From Nematostella vectensis (taxonomy: Eukaryota > Cnidaria > Anthozoa > Actiniaria > Edwardsiidae): DNA of 64,000 bases. The position numbers and the translations under genes were made by a program. Location of the stretch: contig NC_064035.1 in assembly GCF_932526225.1 (NCBI RefSeq), forward strand, positions 1,156,501-1,220,500. Reading direction: 5' to 3'. Below the pieces are notes generated by a model, which was not told where the DNA came from, ran no database searches, and saw nothing but the letters and a program-made list of their open reading frames with translations. Each line of letters starts with the position of its first letter. Positions within the stretch are counted from its first letter, which is position 1. Shown one piece after another: positions 36,736-55,329 of this stretch.

Positions 36736-39700
36736 AGTAAGTCTGTAATATATATACTAATTACTAAGTAATTAGTATATATATATATATATATACTAAT
36801 AATATATACTAATAATATATACTAATATATATACTAATTTTATATATATTATATTTATATATAATATAATAATAATTTTATATATATTATATATATTATA
36901 TTTATATATATATTACATCATTATTTCAGCTATTTACATCAAAAAAAGGTTTCCACAACTATCATATGTAATCCTCCCATGCCCTGAAGAACAGTGCTCG
37001 CATATATATTCATAGTAAAGGTATTTCAATAATATAACTCTAATAGATAAAGTTTGAAATTGTTATCTTACTGGATTCCAGAGTATAACTGTCTTGTCCC
37101 CAGATCTAGAATAAAATATCAACAACCCATAAATCAATATTCAACAAGACCTCAAAAAGGCTAACATTACTTGCAGATGGTGTAAAGTCCATTAATAAAG
37201 ACACCTTTTAACCCCAAAATCTTTCCTAATAGTTTACAGCACTGTTGATTTAGTGTAACATGTGTATTTTAACATTTTTTTAAGAGATAACAATAAAGAG
37301 ATAACGATAAGGTTATGTTGACGACATAACAAGATGGACAATGGCATAACAGAAAAAAACATGTCTTTATGTCAAGCCATTCACACTTGAACATACAAAC
37401 ATGACAGTGTGTGTGCCTATGTCATTATGTCAGTATTTTACTAATGTGCACCAGGCATTATGTGGTTTCTGGCATTTAATACAATAACTTACGCTGAAGC
37501 GAGGATTTTTCCATTTGGGGAGAAGCAACAATCCCATACTTGGCTCTGGTGTTGATCAAGAACACAGCGGCTGGCAATGTGGCATTCTTCAGAAAATGCT
37601 GCACAAATACAAAAGTGCAGAACAAATAGACATATGAGCACAAAATGGAGAACAAGATGAGAACAAGATACTCACCTTGTCAACGTCTGTTGACAAGGTG
37701 AGTATTCCTAGATGTGGGATGGAAAGGACTAGGAATACGCTGATAATTAAATAAGTTAAAGTAGAGAAAGGCCCACCACAGTTTTTGGGCAGGGAGAAGA
37801 GTCTGTTTGCCCATTCTAATTTCTCCTTATATCCCTGGGAGCTTTGAACCTGAGTGACATCAATCTTTATTTGAGCGTATCTCTAACTGGTATCAGTCTC
37901 CAATCTTTTCATGACATTTACAGAATTCAGCAACGTTACCTGAGGCAGTGTAAATAGTCCATAGCCGTACAAGGTTGTCATTCCCCCCTGATGCAAGCAA
38001 GAACTGTGGGGCACTGCCACTAGTATCTGAAAGTCCTGGGACTAAAACATGAGATGAATACAACCTCAGGAAAGATCGGACAAAGTAAATTCAAACTAAA
38101 TGGGGAGGGGTGAGGTGGGAGTAAAGGTTTTCAAATAGTGGGGGGAGGGGGGTCCTCATTTAAGGATTCATTTCATGAGAGCAAGGACAAGATCTCTTTC
38201 CTTTTTTTTTTTTCAAATTGAAAGGCAAATGCTGGATGGCAGATCTAAGACTGAATTATGCCAGGAAAGTGTAAGGAGATGGAATCGCAAGTGAATATAT
38301 TCAAGGCAAATGGGGCACTCTGATTGGCTACAGAAGTTTGAAATGTTTGTTTTGCAACTTTCACTACAAGCATAGGTACACATTTTGCCGTGAAAACCAC
38401 AGTATCTCTAGCAAGCCCCAATTTTTAGATGAAGAAGCTTTAGGAATATTGCCATAGACCTATTTTGTTATTTGAGAGTAAGATAATGAAATTGAACGAA
38501 CAATACACAGATTTTGATGCTCTGGAGGGCCCGACCATACAACAACAAAGCCAATTGCAGGGAAACTTGCACTACAAGCATCAGTATGCATTTTGCCATA
38601 AAAAACTCTAGTGAGCCTTGATTTTTAAATTTAGAAGCTTTAGGTATATTGCCATCAACCTATGTATTTTGTTATTTGTGTGTTAAATACACACACAAAT
38701 AACAAACTCAAATTAACGAAGCCAAACAAACATAGAATGTGTGAAATCGTTTAATTTATGCAGTTGCCATTCCATCCCCTTACACTTCTCTGATTATGCT
38801 AATGGTTAATTATTCATCGTAATAATAAAAGTGAAAAAATCCAATTTTTCTTCTACATTTTAGGGTTTGGAACTGCTATTTGCCAATCACCATCTGCCTT
38901 CTTTGAGATGAAAATGAAACCAAAATAGCTTGTGTATCTTTTCATATCTTGAAGAAAATTTAAAAGATTATGTGAAAGCATATGAGGTATGCCCCCGAGC
39001 TGACCTAAATCAGCGATTTTCAAGACTTACAGTACCATATCTTTACTAACAAGCTTTACATGAAGATTGCAATAGACTTTCTTTAGGTTTACTTTTTTTA
39101 GGTATGCTTTTATTTTTAGTTTATTATCAGAGAAGATGGATGGGTAAGGCATCTCCTTACTTATTCCTCCTTGGTCAGGGGGAGGCGTGATCAAAGAAGA
39201 CGGCCCTGTCAAGCTGTTGGCAGAGTCTGAGTACAAGAATTGTATTTAGAATGGAAAGTATTTTAATTTGAATATGAAATAGATAGAATGAAACAGAGAA
39301 TTGAATGGGACATAATAAACAATAAATCAATAATGCTTGACCCAAACCAAAACAAGCAGGATGACCAAGACATGAGCGCCTTTGCTATTTGCACAATGTG
39401 TATGCACATCAAGTCTTAAATTCTCATAATTCTGGTTGTGTAATGTTTTTTTCACAGCAATTTAAGGCTAGTGGAATATTTCTGTGATTTCAAGAGTGAT
39501 GCAAAATCAAGCCAGTGGATGAGAATGCAAATAAAACTCATCTAATTAGAAATATTACACTTTTAAATTGGCAATCCATGTATGTATCAAGCCCAAGTGG
39601 ATGTTTTGCAATTTGCTCTCAGTACTGTCAATTATCAGGAACTTATAAACTATGTATATTATGTGTCAAAAGAGATCAGAAAAGCTAATTTTACATTATT

Positions 39701-40876
39701 TTCATGTGCAATTATTTTATAGCTAATAACCTGAGTGAAAGTGATGCTTTGCAGGCTATAAATCTTAACTTGAACATCCTAACTTGACTTGGATTATATG
39801 CTATCGCTTCACTTCAGAATATTGAGAAAATTCCCATTCTCATACAAGTGGCCAAGGTAATTATGACTTCGTCACTAATTCATAACATGAATGTCATAAT
39901 GATGAGCAGTTTAAAGGGAATGACTTTGAAATGGATGCAGATGTCCTTGAAGGTACTCTACCATCAAAGGTAGAAAACGTCCAATTGTGGTCACTCCCCT
40001 TCAATAGAGTAATCCCGAGGATATAGTACTTAGAAGGATTACAAACTAGAACAAGATAGGACATAATGGTGTAACATTTGTTTCTATTTACTGAAATAGA
40101 GAAATATCATATGATACGACGGTGTGTTTGTGTCTAGATTATAAAACACTCTAGAAAAAGTAATTTCCGATTCGCAGATGTCCAATTTAGAATTGTAAAT
40201 TACGCAAAACTCGATATTAAACGGCAGGTGGGGAAAATATAACTTTTTCAGCATTTCTTATTGAAAGTAATATACAAAGTTTACCTGCAGACCCAAATGT
40301 TGGAGAGAAATCGCAGGCACCGACACCCATGTCATGCCCTTCAACTTGAGTAATGAATTTTCCTTTCTGAGCTTCCCAAATCGCAAGTTTTCCCTCGCTT
40401 GTCCCTGTTATGATGTGCAAGCCATCTGGAGTAAACGCACAGGCTGTAACACTGCTCTCTAGTTTATCAACGCATCTAACAGGTTTTTTCAGTAAAACAT
40501 CCCAAATGATAAACGTTTCGTCGGCTGACCCCGATATTAGAAATTGAGAATTTGGAGAGAAACGACAAACTCTGACAGCCCCTGTATGTCCCTCTAGTAC
40601 CGCTAAACATTCCCCTGTTTCAAGATTCCATAGCATTAAAGTAGAATCTGTAGAGGCAGTGGCCATAAGTGTCCCAAAAGGCGAAACACTGCACGAATTC
40701 ACATGATAGTTATGGCCATCGAGTGGCGATTGAGCAAGTTCAGTCCCTTTCTCCACGTCCCAAAGTCGAGCTGTTTTATCCCCAGAGCAAGAAGCTAAGA
40801 CCCGACTATTCGCAGAAAAGCAGCAGCCTGTTACATCCTTAGTATGTCTTGAGATCACGTACTTAATATTAGCCAT
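32291..40876 (-). CDS. WDSUB1: WDSUB1: WD40, SAM and U-box domain protein (11 exons)
   Basis: Minus-strand join: 40876-40285, 39226-39161, 38041-37940, 37598-37493, 37105-37072, 36244-36204, 36134-36034, 35742-35675, 34509-34344, 32795-32661, 32457-32291. All junctions are GT-AG with matching phase; the shortest form is 525 aa (human WDSUB1 is about 476). Residues 1-330 are WD40 repeats (CSGDKTARLWDV, ATASTDSTLMLWNL, ISGSADETFIIWDV, ASGGNDNLVRLWTI, ASASGDKTVILWNP, ATASGDRTLRLWQL). A SAM domain lies at about 375-425 (WTVEEVCTWLESIGLAQY). A U-box lies at about 450-525 (YLCPISRDVMRDPVIAADGY, then ERESIESW and SPMTN). U-boxes bind E2 enzymes, so it is a predicted ubiquitin ligase with a WD40 substrate-binding propeller. 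Exon 8 ends at the first of 31 repeated splice donors (see 34771-35700), so longer linkers are possible. The stop lies in a minisatellite. The gene is head-to-head with the discoidin/EGF gene. Confidence 0.93.
32815..33005. repeat. (ATC)n / (CAG)n-containing microsatellite
   Basis: An intronic run of ATC triplets with a short AGC block near 32880-32900, in WDSUB1 intron 9 (between the SAM and first U-box exons). Confidence 0.95.
33050..33775. repeat. 79-bp minisatellite, about 9 copies
   Basis: Units contain ctttttagccctctttacat, a ttactgacgagcctctaaac segment and a gtgtctgtcatatctac end. One copy is shortened. It lies in the intron between the SAM exon and the first U-box exon of WDSUB1. 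Confidence 0.93.
33895..34215. repeat. Degenerate GTCGAATTATCAAC / CATCA simple repeat
   Basis: Imperfect copies of a gtcgaattatcaac-like word grade into CATCA/AGCATC repeats. Intronic in WDSUB1. Confidence 0.75.
34771..35700 (-). repeat. 31-copy exon-end/splice-donor array in WDSUB1
   Basis: Thirty-one consecutive 30-bp units cover 930 bp with no length variation. On the WDSUB1 strand each unit reads from a gtgagt-type donor through gatgtggaaccctcagtat to tacag, so unit junctions have the form CAG|GTGAGT. Exon 8 of WDSUB1 ends in the gene-proximal unit, at 35675. Donor status, counted along the plus strand: units 2, 6, 8, 12, 14 and 18 have lost GT (read CAG|TTGAGT or GAG|TTGAGT); unit 5 reads CAA|GTGAGT; the other 24 keep CAG|GTGAGT. 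The translation in the WDSUB1 frame is VSDVEPSVLQ repeated, with no stop through the whole array. Use of a later donor would add ten residues per unit without changing phase. Confidence 0.92.
35675..35675 (-). promoter_or_regulatory. First (most upstream) splice donor of WDSUB1 exon 8
   Basis: Last exon base before the CAG|GTGAGT donor; exon 8 is then 68 nt (35742-35675) and ends in phase 0, matching the SAM exon at 34509. It is one of 25 usable donors in the array, and which is used cannot be told from sequence. Confidence 0.6.
36520..36915. repeat. (TA)n-rich block with an internal tandem duplication
   Basis: AT-only sequence. A stretch of about 178 bp starting ataagtaagtctgtaatata at about 36562 recurs at about 36733. 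It lies in WDSUB1 intron 5. Confidence 0.9.
38042..39160. other. WDSUB1 intron 2 with two diverged direct repeats
   Basis: Segments at about 38350-38475 and 38570-38685 share cactacaagcat, a cattttgcc stretch, gaagctttagg and attgccat in the same order, so they are diverged direct copies about 220 bp apart. No exon is seen. Confidence 0.6.
39227..40284. other. WDSUB1 intron 1
   Basis: AT-rich intronic DNA. No repeat, exon or RNA gene recognised. Confidence 0.5.
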
Positions 40877-40879
40877 TAT

Positions 40880-41335
40880 AAAAACCCGAGTTTACGACGT
40901 TATTTCTCTCTAATTCTGCACTCAACAACAACAGATTCTGTTTTTATTACCACTTCCCTAGTGCACAGTCTTCGCCTTCACGCGGCCAGCATAGCCACAG
41001 GCTCAAACATTAGGTCAATTAAACGAACATGTGTGAAGTTCTATTTTTAAGACTCCACTAGTTTACAAAGAAATAAGATCTCGTTTTATTGCGCTGATAC
41101 GCCCAATTTTTTCTAAGAGAATTGCTTTTATAGAACGCGCAGATATCCTAAATTCTGACGTCATATACAAAACAAATTATGACGTCATAGTTTTCAGAGG
41201 CCGTAACGACGGTGACATGCACATGACTTGATGAAGAGCAGTCATACGCTTTTCTTTGCAGCCCTCAGTTGTCTTGTTATTTGCACTTTTCAAAAAGGTA
41301 AAAAAAAAAAACAATGCTACAACAAGCAGACAGTT
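40880..41335. promoter_or_regulatory. Bidirectional promoter region, copy 1
   Basis: This starts three bases upstream of the WDSUB1 ATG and ends just after the first copy of the signal-peptide exon of the plus-strand discoidin/EGF gene. It contains two perfect CRE/ATF palindromes TGACGTCA (41156-41163 and 41180-41187). A near-identical copy lies at 41348-41828. Promoter function is inferred from the head-to-head gene layout. Confidence 0.65.
41231..41297 (+). CDS. Alternative signal-peptide exon (copy 1) of the discoidin/EGF gene
   Basis: ATG to a donor (AAAAAG|GTAAAA) gives 22 codons plus one base: MKSSHTLFFAALSCLVICTF, then QK. It is a typical signal peptide with a basic n-region and hydrophobic core. 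It has the same length and phase as the duplicate exon at 41726-41792, so either can splice to the exon at 42149. Confidence 0.7.
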
Positions 41336-41725
41336 ATAGCAGCGGGCAAAAACCCGAGTTTACGACGTTATTTCTCTCTAATTCTGCACTCAACAACAAC
41401 AGATTCTGTTTTTATTACCACTTCCCTAGTGCACAGTCTTCGCCTTCACGCGGCCAGCATAGCCACAGGCTCACACATTAGGTCAATAATAAACGAACAT
41501 GTGTGAAGTTCTATTTTTAAGACTCCACTAGTTTACAAAGAAATAAGATCTCATTTTATTGCGCTGATACGCCCAATTTTTTCTAAGAGAATTGCTTTTA
41601 TAGAACGCGCAGATATCCTAAATTCTGACGTCATATTCAAAACAAATTATGATGTCATAGACTGAGCAAAGCTTGTGATATGCAATTTTCAGAGGCCGTA
41701 ACGGCCGTGACATGCACATGACTTG

Positions 41726-50441
<8,716 letters not shown>

Positions 50442-50673
50442 TTTCGCTAAAAGAAAGCTTAACGTGCATGGAAAAGTGTGTGTGGAAAGCACTCCACTTA
50501 AAGTATATTTTACACAGAGATCGCGTGTTTGATAGAACTGTTGAATTTGAATTGAACTCTATTCAAGGAAAATACGATACCTACTACAAAAATAATATCT
50601 TTTTGGAGATCTTTTTGGACAAATGTTGAAACTGCTGTCTTAGCAAAATAATTTTTTTTTACTGCCTTCTTTC

Positions 50674-50679
50674 AATAAA
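50674..50679 (+). terminator. Polyadenylation signal AATAAA
   Basis: AATAAA lies 233 bp after the stop of the discoidin/EGF gene and is a plausible polyadenylation signal for it. Confidence 0.55.
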
Positions 50680-51058
50680 GTTACCTTGCAAGTAAGCGCC
50701 TGACGCTTGTCTCGGTTCCTATATATCAGATAATTGCCTTTTTACCACGTAGTACACCTTCTATTTAGGAGCACTTTAAACTCGCATGAACAACTTGGGG
50801 AGGGGGGAAGGTCCGCTTAATAATTGTACGACAAAATTGATTGTTCCGCCAAAGCCGCTTAATAAAGAGGAACCGCAATCCATTTACAACAACAGGAATT
50901 TAGCCCCTAATTTAAATATATTTTCATTTTCTGAAATAATCATCGCGGTACTTTTTTTGACCATTTTAACAATTAGAGGCGTATATTGAGAGCTCTTAAA
51001 CAAAGCGAGGCAGAGAAAAGATAGTAAGACTTTTTTTAAAAAATACGCTAGAACCAAA
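50680..51058. other. Intergenic spacer
   Basis: No gene or repeat recognised between the discoidin/EGF gene and the inverted-repeat element. Confidence 0.5.
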
Positions 51059-51728
51059 CAAGGGCGATAGGAACAGTGATTGTTAGGCTAAATTCCGATA
51101 ACCACGAATTTCCCTCCAATTTGGTTCAAATGTACTACCGGCAAACCAGACAAAATGTTCGTGTATCGAATATTATCTTTCATTTTGTACCGAATATATC
51201 TGTAATAAAGCCAATTTCTTGAAGAAGTTGTCATAGATTAATCTGGTTCCGTTTTAGCCGTGATTCATAATCGTTTAGGCGGTTTTCCTTCCTCATCTCG
51301 GTTTACCTCCTCCCCACTCGTAATAAAATACAAAAGGGTAGGAAGGTCTAAGGACTGGCAATCACAACTTCCACTTTTCGAGGCAACTTTTTCGGCAGAA
51401 AACGGACAGCTTTTCCCTTCAAAATCCTAAATGGTATAGGAGAATAATTTCTAAACACATCTTTCAAAGAAAAACACTCAAAAGGCCAGAATTACCCTGC
51501 AATTTTTCGCTACAAAGTCGAAATTTATCGTTCTTTCAGGGTGCTGACAAACGGGTCCCCTGAGCGCGGTCGAGGCCTGGACACAATAAAGAATACAATG
51601 AAGGTATCGGCGGTTGCCATGGCATTGTATTCTATCGAAGACCGGCAAACAAGACATTTGAGCCAATTTGTAGGAAAATTCGTGGTTATCAGAATTTAGC
51701 CTAACAATCACTGTTCCTATCGCCCTTG
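51059..51728. mobile_element. 670-bp inverted-repeat DNA element upstream of the cGAS-like gene
   Basis: The first 75 or so bases (caagggcgataggaacagtg, continuing to about 51133) recur in inverted orientation at about 51647-51728 with only a few mismatches. The core has no coding capacity. No exact target-site duplication could be assigned. The right end lies 90 bp before the ATG of the nucleotidyltransferase gene. Confidence 0.75.
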
Positions 51729-51817
51729 CCTTGGTGCGCATGACAGAATATTATAATAACGACCCCCGCAGCGGGCATTTCGCGGAAGCGAAGCTTTAGC
51801 GAAATTCATATTGAAAC

Positions 51818-53159
51818 ATGGCGACGCTTGAAAGGTTATTGGACTTACTAAGAGAATATCACTTGGGTACGTTGGCTTTTATAACACCTTTATTATCTTA
51901 TCTTACGTTATAAAGTAAAAATGTCTTTGTGAATTTCAGATGATGTACTCTTCCATAATTCAACTCCAGAACTAGGCATCCAGCATCGGAGTAGACCAAA
52001 GCAGAAGCGAATAATCCGTGGCAAAAAACAGCAGAAAAGTAAGAAATTAAAGAGAAACGAGCAGCAGCAGCCATTCCCAAAAGGAGATCTAGAAACGCTG
52101 CGTAGATTTTCAGTCACTGATGTAAAAATCTCTAAGCAAAGCACGAAATGGGCAAAGAAAATGGCGGATAAGCACCTGGAAATTATCCGCAAGCATTGTA
52201 AAACAAATTCTATTAAGCTTTTTAACCATTTTGAATACACCGGGAGCTTCTATGAGCATCTGAAAACAATCGATGCTGATGAACTTGACATTATGGTGGC
52301 TCTAAGCATCAAAATGGATGAGCTTGAAGTTGAGCAAGTCACACCTGGCTATGCCGGACTCAAGCTGCGAGATACCCCGAGTAACCGAAATAAATACAAT
52401 GATTTGACGATCGCAGACAACTATGGAAGGTATTTAAGTCCGGAGAAAGTGTCGAGGTGGTTTTTCAGTCTGGTCCAGAAAGCAGTTAACACCTATAAAG
52501 ATGAGATCCCTCAAACTGAAGTCAAATTAACGGATAATGGCCCGGCGACCACACTAGTAATTACATACCGCGAAGGTGACAAGCCCCAAGAGAAAAACAG
52601 GAGACTGAGCATTGACCTAGTGCCTGCACTGCTGTTCAAAGACAAGACCAAGCCTGCTGGGGATGATTTAAGGGCTTGGCACTATGTCGCTAAAACCATA
52701 CCTAAGGGGGCAAGGCTCAAGGAACCCCTGCCTTTCAGGTCAGAGTTGCTGTGGCGACAATCATTTTCCTTGAAGGAAAAGCACCTTATGGATAAACTCG
52801 ACAAGGATGACAATGGTTGCCGGCGAGAAATGGTGCGGATAGTGAAAACTATTGTCAAGAAAGATCCAACGCTGGCGCAGTTATCGTCATATCATATCAA
52901 AACCGCATTTCTACAGTACAATTTTTCTGATGTGAAACTCGACTGGGAAGGCAAGAAGCTAGCGGAAAGGTTCTTGCACTTTTTGGAGTTTCTACGAGAT
53001 CGAGTAAAGGATAAGACTTTGAATAACTATTTCATTACAGATTTGAATTTACTGGACGATCTGAATGACTCAAACATTGATAATATTGCCAACCGGCTGG
53101 ACAAGATAATACAAAATGAGACAGAAAGAGCAAAAATCTTCACAACCCAACGCCAGTAG
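51818..53159 (+). CDS. cGAS-like (Mab-21 family) nucleotidyltransferase (422 aa, two exons)
   Basis: Join 51818-51866 and 51940-53159; the junction is phase 1 and restores frame. After a short N-terminus there is a strongly basic stretch (about 37-62, [18 protein letters not shown]). The catalytic core begins with GS at 118-119 and supplies acidic metal-binding residues Glu131 and Asp133 (DADELDIMV) and Asp242 ([13 protein letters not shown]), the pattern of active cGAS/OAS-type enzymes. The C-terminal half is a Mab-21 helical lobe ([32 protein letters not shown]). The zinc-ribbon His/Cys cluster that cGAS uses for DNA is not visible, as in many invertebrate cGAS-like receptors, some of which sense dsRNA. 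Predicted role: synthesis of a cyclic dinucleotide second messenger upstream of STING. The activating ligand and product are not predictable here. The length is normal for the family. Confidence 0.88.
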
Positions 53160-53711
53160 GCTGGTTGGAAGAATTCAAACACAAGCCAATCACTGTCAAA
53201 CACAAGCCAATCACTCTCTCGCTCCCAGGCGTCTCTAGTCAGTAAAACAGATTACCTCGCTATGCATCATGGGAATTATCAAGCATTACAAAGGACCATG
53301 GGCTTACGGGCGCTAGGAGAGTCCCAGTCTTTTAACTATCTGTATTGTAAAATTAGAATTTCAATCAGAATTGTTATGTGTGTTGCATCTAGTGAACTAT
53401 TGATATTCGCTAAAACTGAGCCAATCTACACTTTTATCACCTTTAAAATGATCCCAACCAATTTATCATCCGACCTTTAATGGTGCTTTTTTAACTGGAT
53501 ACACTAATCTATGCTGTTTTGGCAATGGTGGCCATGAGCAAAACAGCGCCAGAAGAAATGCCCTCGAAAACATCACCATTTCAGTCATGTTTAACAACAA
53601 TGATAGAACAATACCATTCAGAGATCTTTATTTCAAAGCAAAAATGTGAACAATGACAGATAATCAGCTGGATATGAAAACAACTCGTTGGAAAACGGCT
53701 AGTTTACGTGA
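53160..53711. other. 3' flank between convergent genes
   Basis: This holds the presumed 3'-UTRs of the cGAS-like gene (plus) and the Ly6 gene (minus). No other feature seen. Confidence 0.45.
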
Positions 53712-55326
53712 CTACCGCAACACCAGTATAGCCCACACTAGCCCAGTCAGAAGGGCCAAACCCTGCATGGCCGGTCTGAAAGCGTCAGATGGCAAAGTTG
53801 TCATAGTCGTCGGCTGAGTTGGCAATCCCTCGTTATTGCATCCGTCTCCTTGACAACACTTGGCAGAACATTCATCTATCTGACCAGTGCTGTTAAACTC
53901 TTTGCAAAACTCGCCACACGCCAGGGACACAGTGCAGTTACGAAACTCTATGCTGGCAGGGCTACCTGTGTCGTTACGGCCAAAAGCTTTGAAGGTCACA
54001 CAGCTATCAGGGATGAAAGGACCGTGGGATGGACATTCCTGGGAATATAAAGATATTAGGCACATAGAAAAAGAACATAAAATAACTTTAGTACCATAGG
54101 ATATAACCAACTAACTTAGTACCGTAGGATATAACCAAGGGGCCCCACCCTGTTCTACGACGACATTTTTGTACATCGGAAGGCGGTGAATCAGCTAGTT
54201 AGCCAACATTTTCTTTTTATTGCATTCAACCGAGCAAAGAAGTGCCAGCATTACTGGTTGATGTTGCCGCTGTTTGTACCCCGGGGCATATCAATGGATA
54301 ACATAAGCCTAAAGAAAGAAAGAGTAAGAAGTAGCCATCAAATAGCTGCCCCTAGCTTTCCGCTATAAGGGGGGTGGGGGTGGTTAGCCCAATGAACATC
54401 CGCGGGATTTTTAAAGGGCGCCTGGCGTTCATCTAGTCTCCCTCACGGACATTCTGGACGGGTCACGTCACGATGGGAACTAGTTCACCGTCTGATTCTT
54501 TCGATCACCATTTCATATCTTAGAGCGGATACCTCTTTGTGACGATACCCCGCTTTTCTATGTGAACAATATAAAGATTACCTAGTAGAGGTGCTCTATC
54601 TTAGAAGAAATAATTTACCATGAGCACAGGGTTGTCACATGAGTGGCCACCTAGCGATGGGACGTTGGAACAGACGTAGCATTTTAATGCAGGGCCTGAA
54701 ATCAAAAATGAATATGTTGTTAATCAATACAGAGACAATAGCACCAATATTTAAGCACTAGATAAATTTCTAAGTTAGTGATACCTGGGTTCACCAATTG
54801 CTTTGAAAACTATCGTTGTTCGTGTTCGCTCATATTTGGGATTCCTCTTTTTAGAAAAGTCTAGCAATTCCACGTAAACTTTCAGGAATAGGTGAGAACA
54901 AGTACCATCGAAAGTAAAACATGGCTTTCAGAAGTATGTATCATTTGGCGGGTGTTGGGGGGTCACCTGGTGGTTTCCATACCCTACCTGGTTGCGCACT
55001 TGGAGCCAAAGTCGGATTAAAGCTGTCACTGTTACATAGATCATCTTGACAACACTGTCTTGAGCACTCCACCGAGCTGACGTTCATTGAAGATTTAGCC
55101 GAATCACACATTAATTGGTTAAAGGCATCAGAACATTGGAAGGCTGGTTGACAACTTTCTTTAACGTCTTGACTAAATGACATTGACATTCCCTGGACTT
55201 TGACTGTGCCCTTAATCAGCATCCTGCTGCACATGGTGTCGGAAGGGCACTCAGTGACGTTAGCAGGTGGACATGTAGCTCCAGGCATTTGAGTGCATTC
55301 TTGTTTGTAACACTTGAGGCCATGAG
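53712..55326 (-). CDS. Two-domain Ly6/uPAR protein, probably GPI-anchored (partial, 5' exon missing)
   Basis: Minus-strand exons 55326-54988, 54695-54619 and 54038-53712 join in frame and give about 247 residues; a first exon contributing one base and the signal peptide is not seen. Domain 1 (first exon) starts HGLKCYKQECTQ and ends CSRQCCQDDLCNSDSF. Domain 2 spans the second and third exons, from LKCYVCSNVPS to CSAKCCQGDGCNNE. Both show the three-finger pattern with the CCxxDxCN-type end. A Thr/Pro linker is followed by a hydrophobic C-terminus (QGLALLTGLVWAILVLR) with no basic tail, as expected for GPI attachment. N-glycosylation sites are present (NDT, NCT, NST). The ligand is unknown. The missing exon probably lies beyond the 8.4-kb minisatellite that occupies the upstream intron. 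Confidence 0.85.
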
Positions 55327-55329
55327 CTG

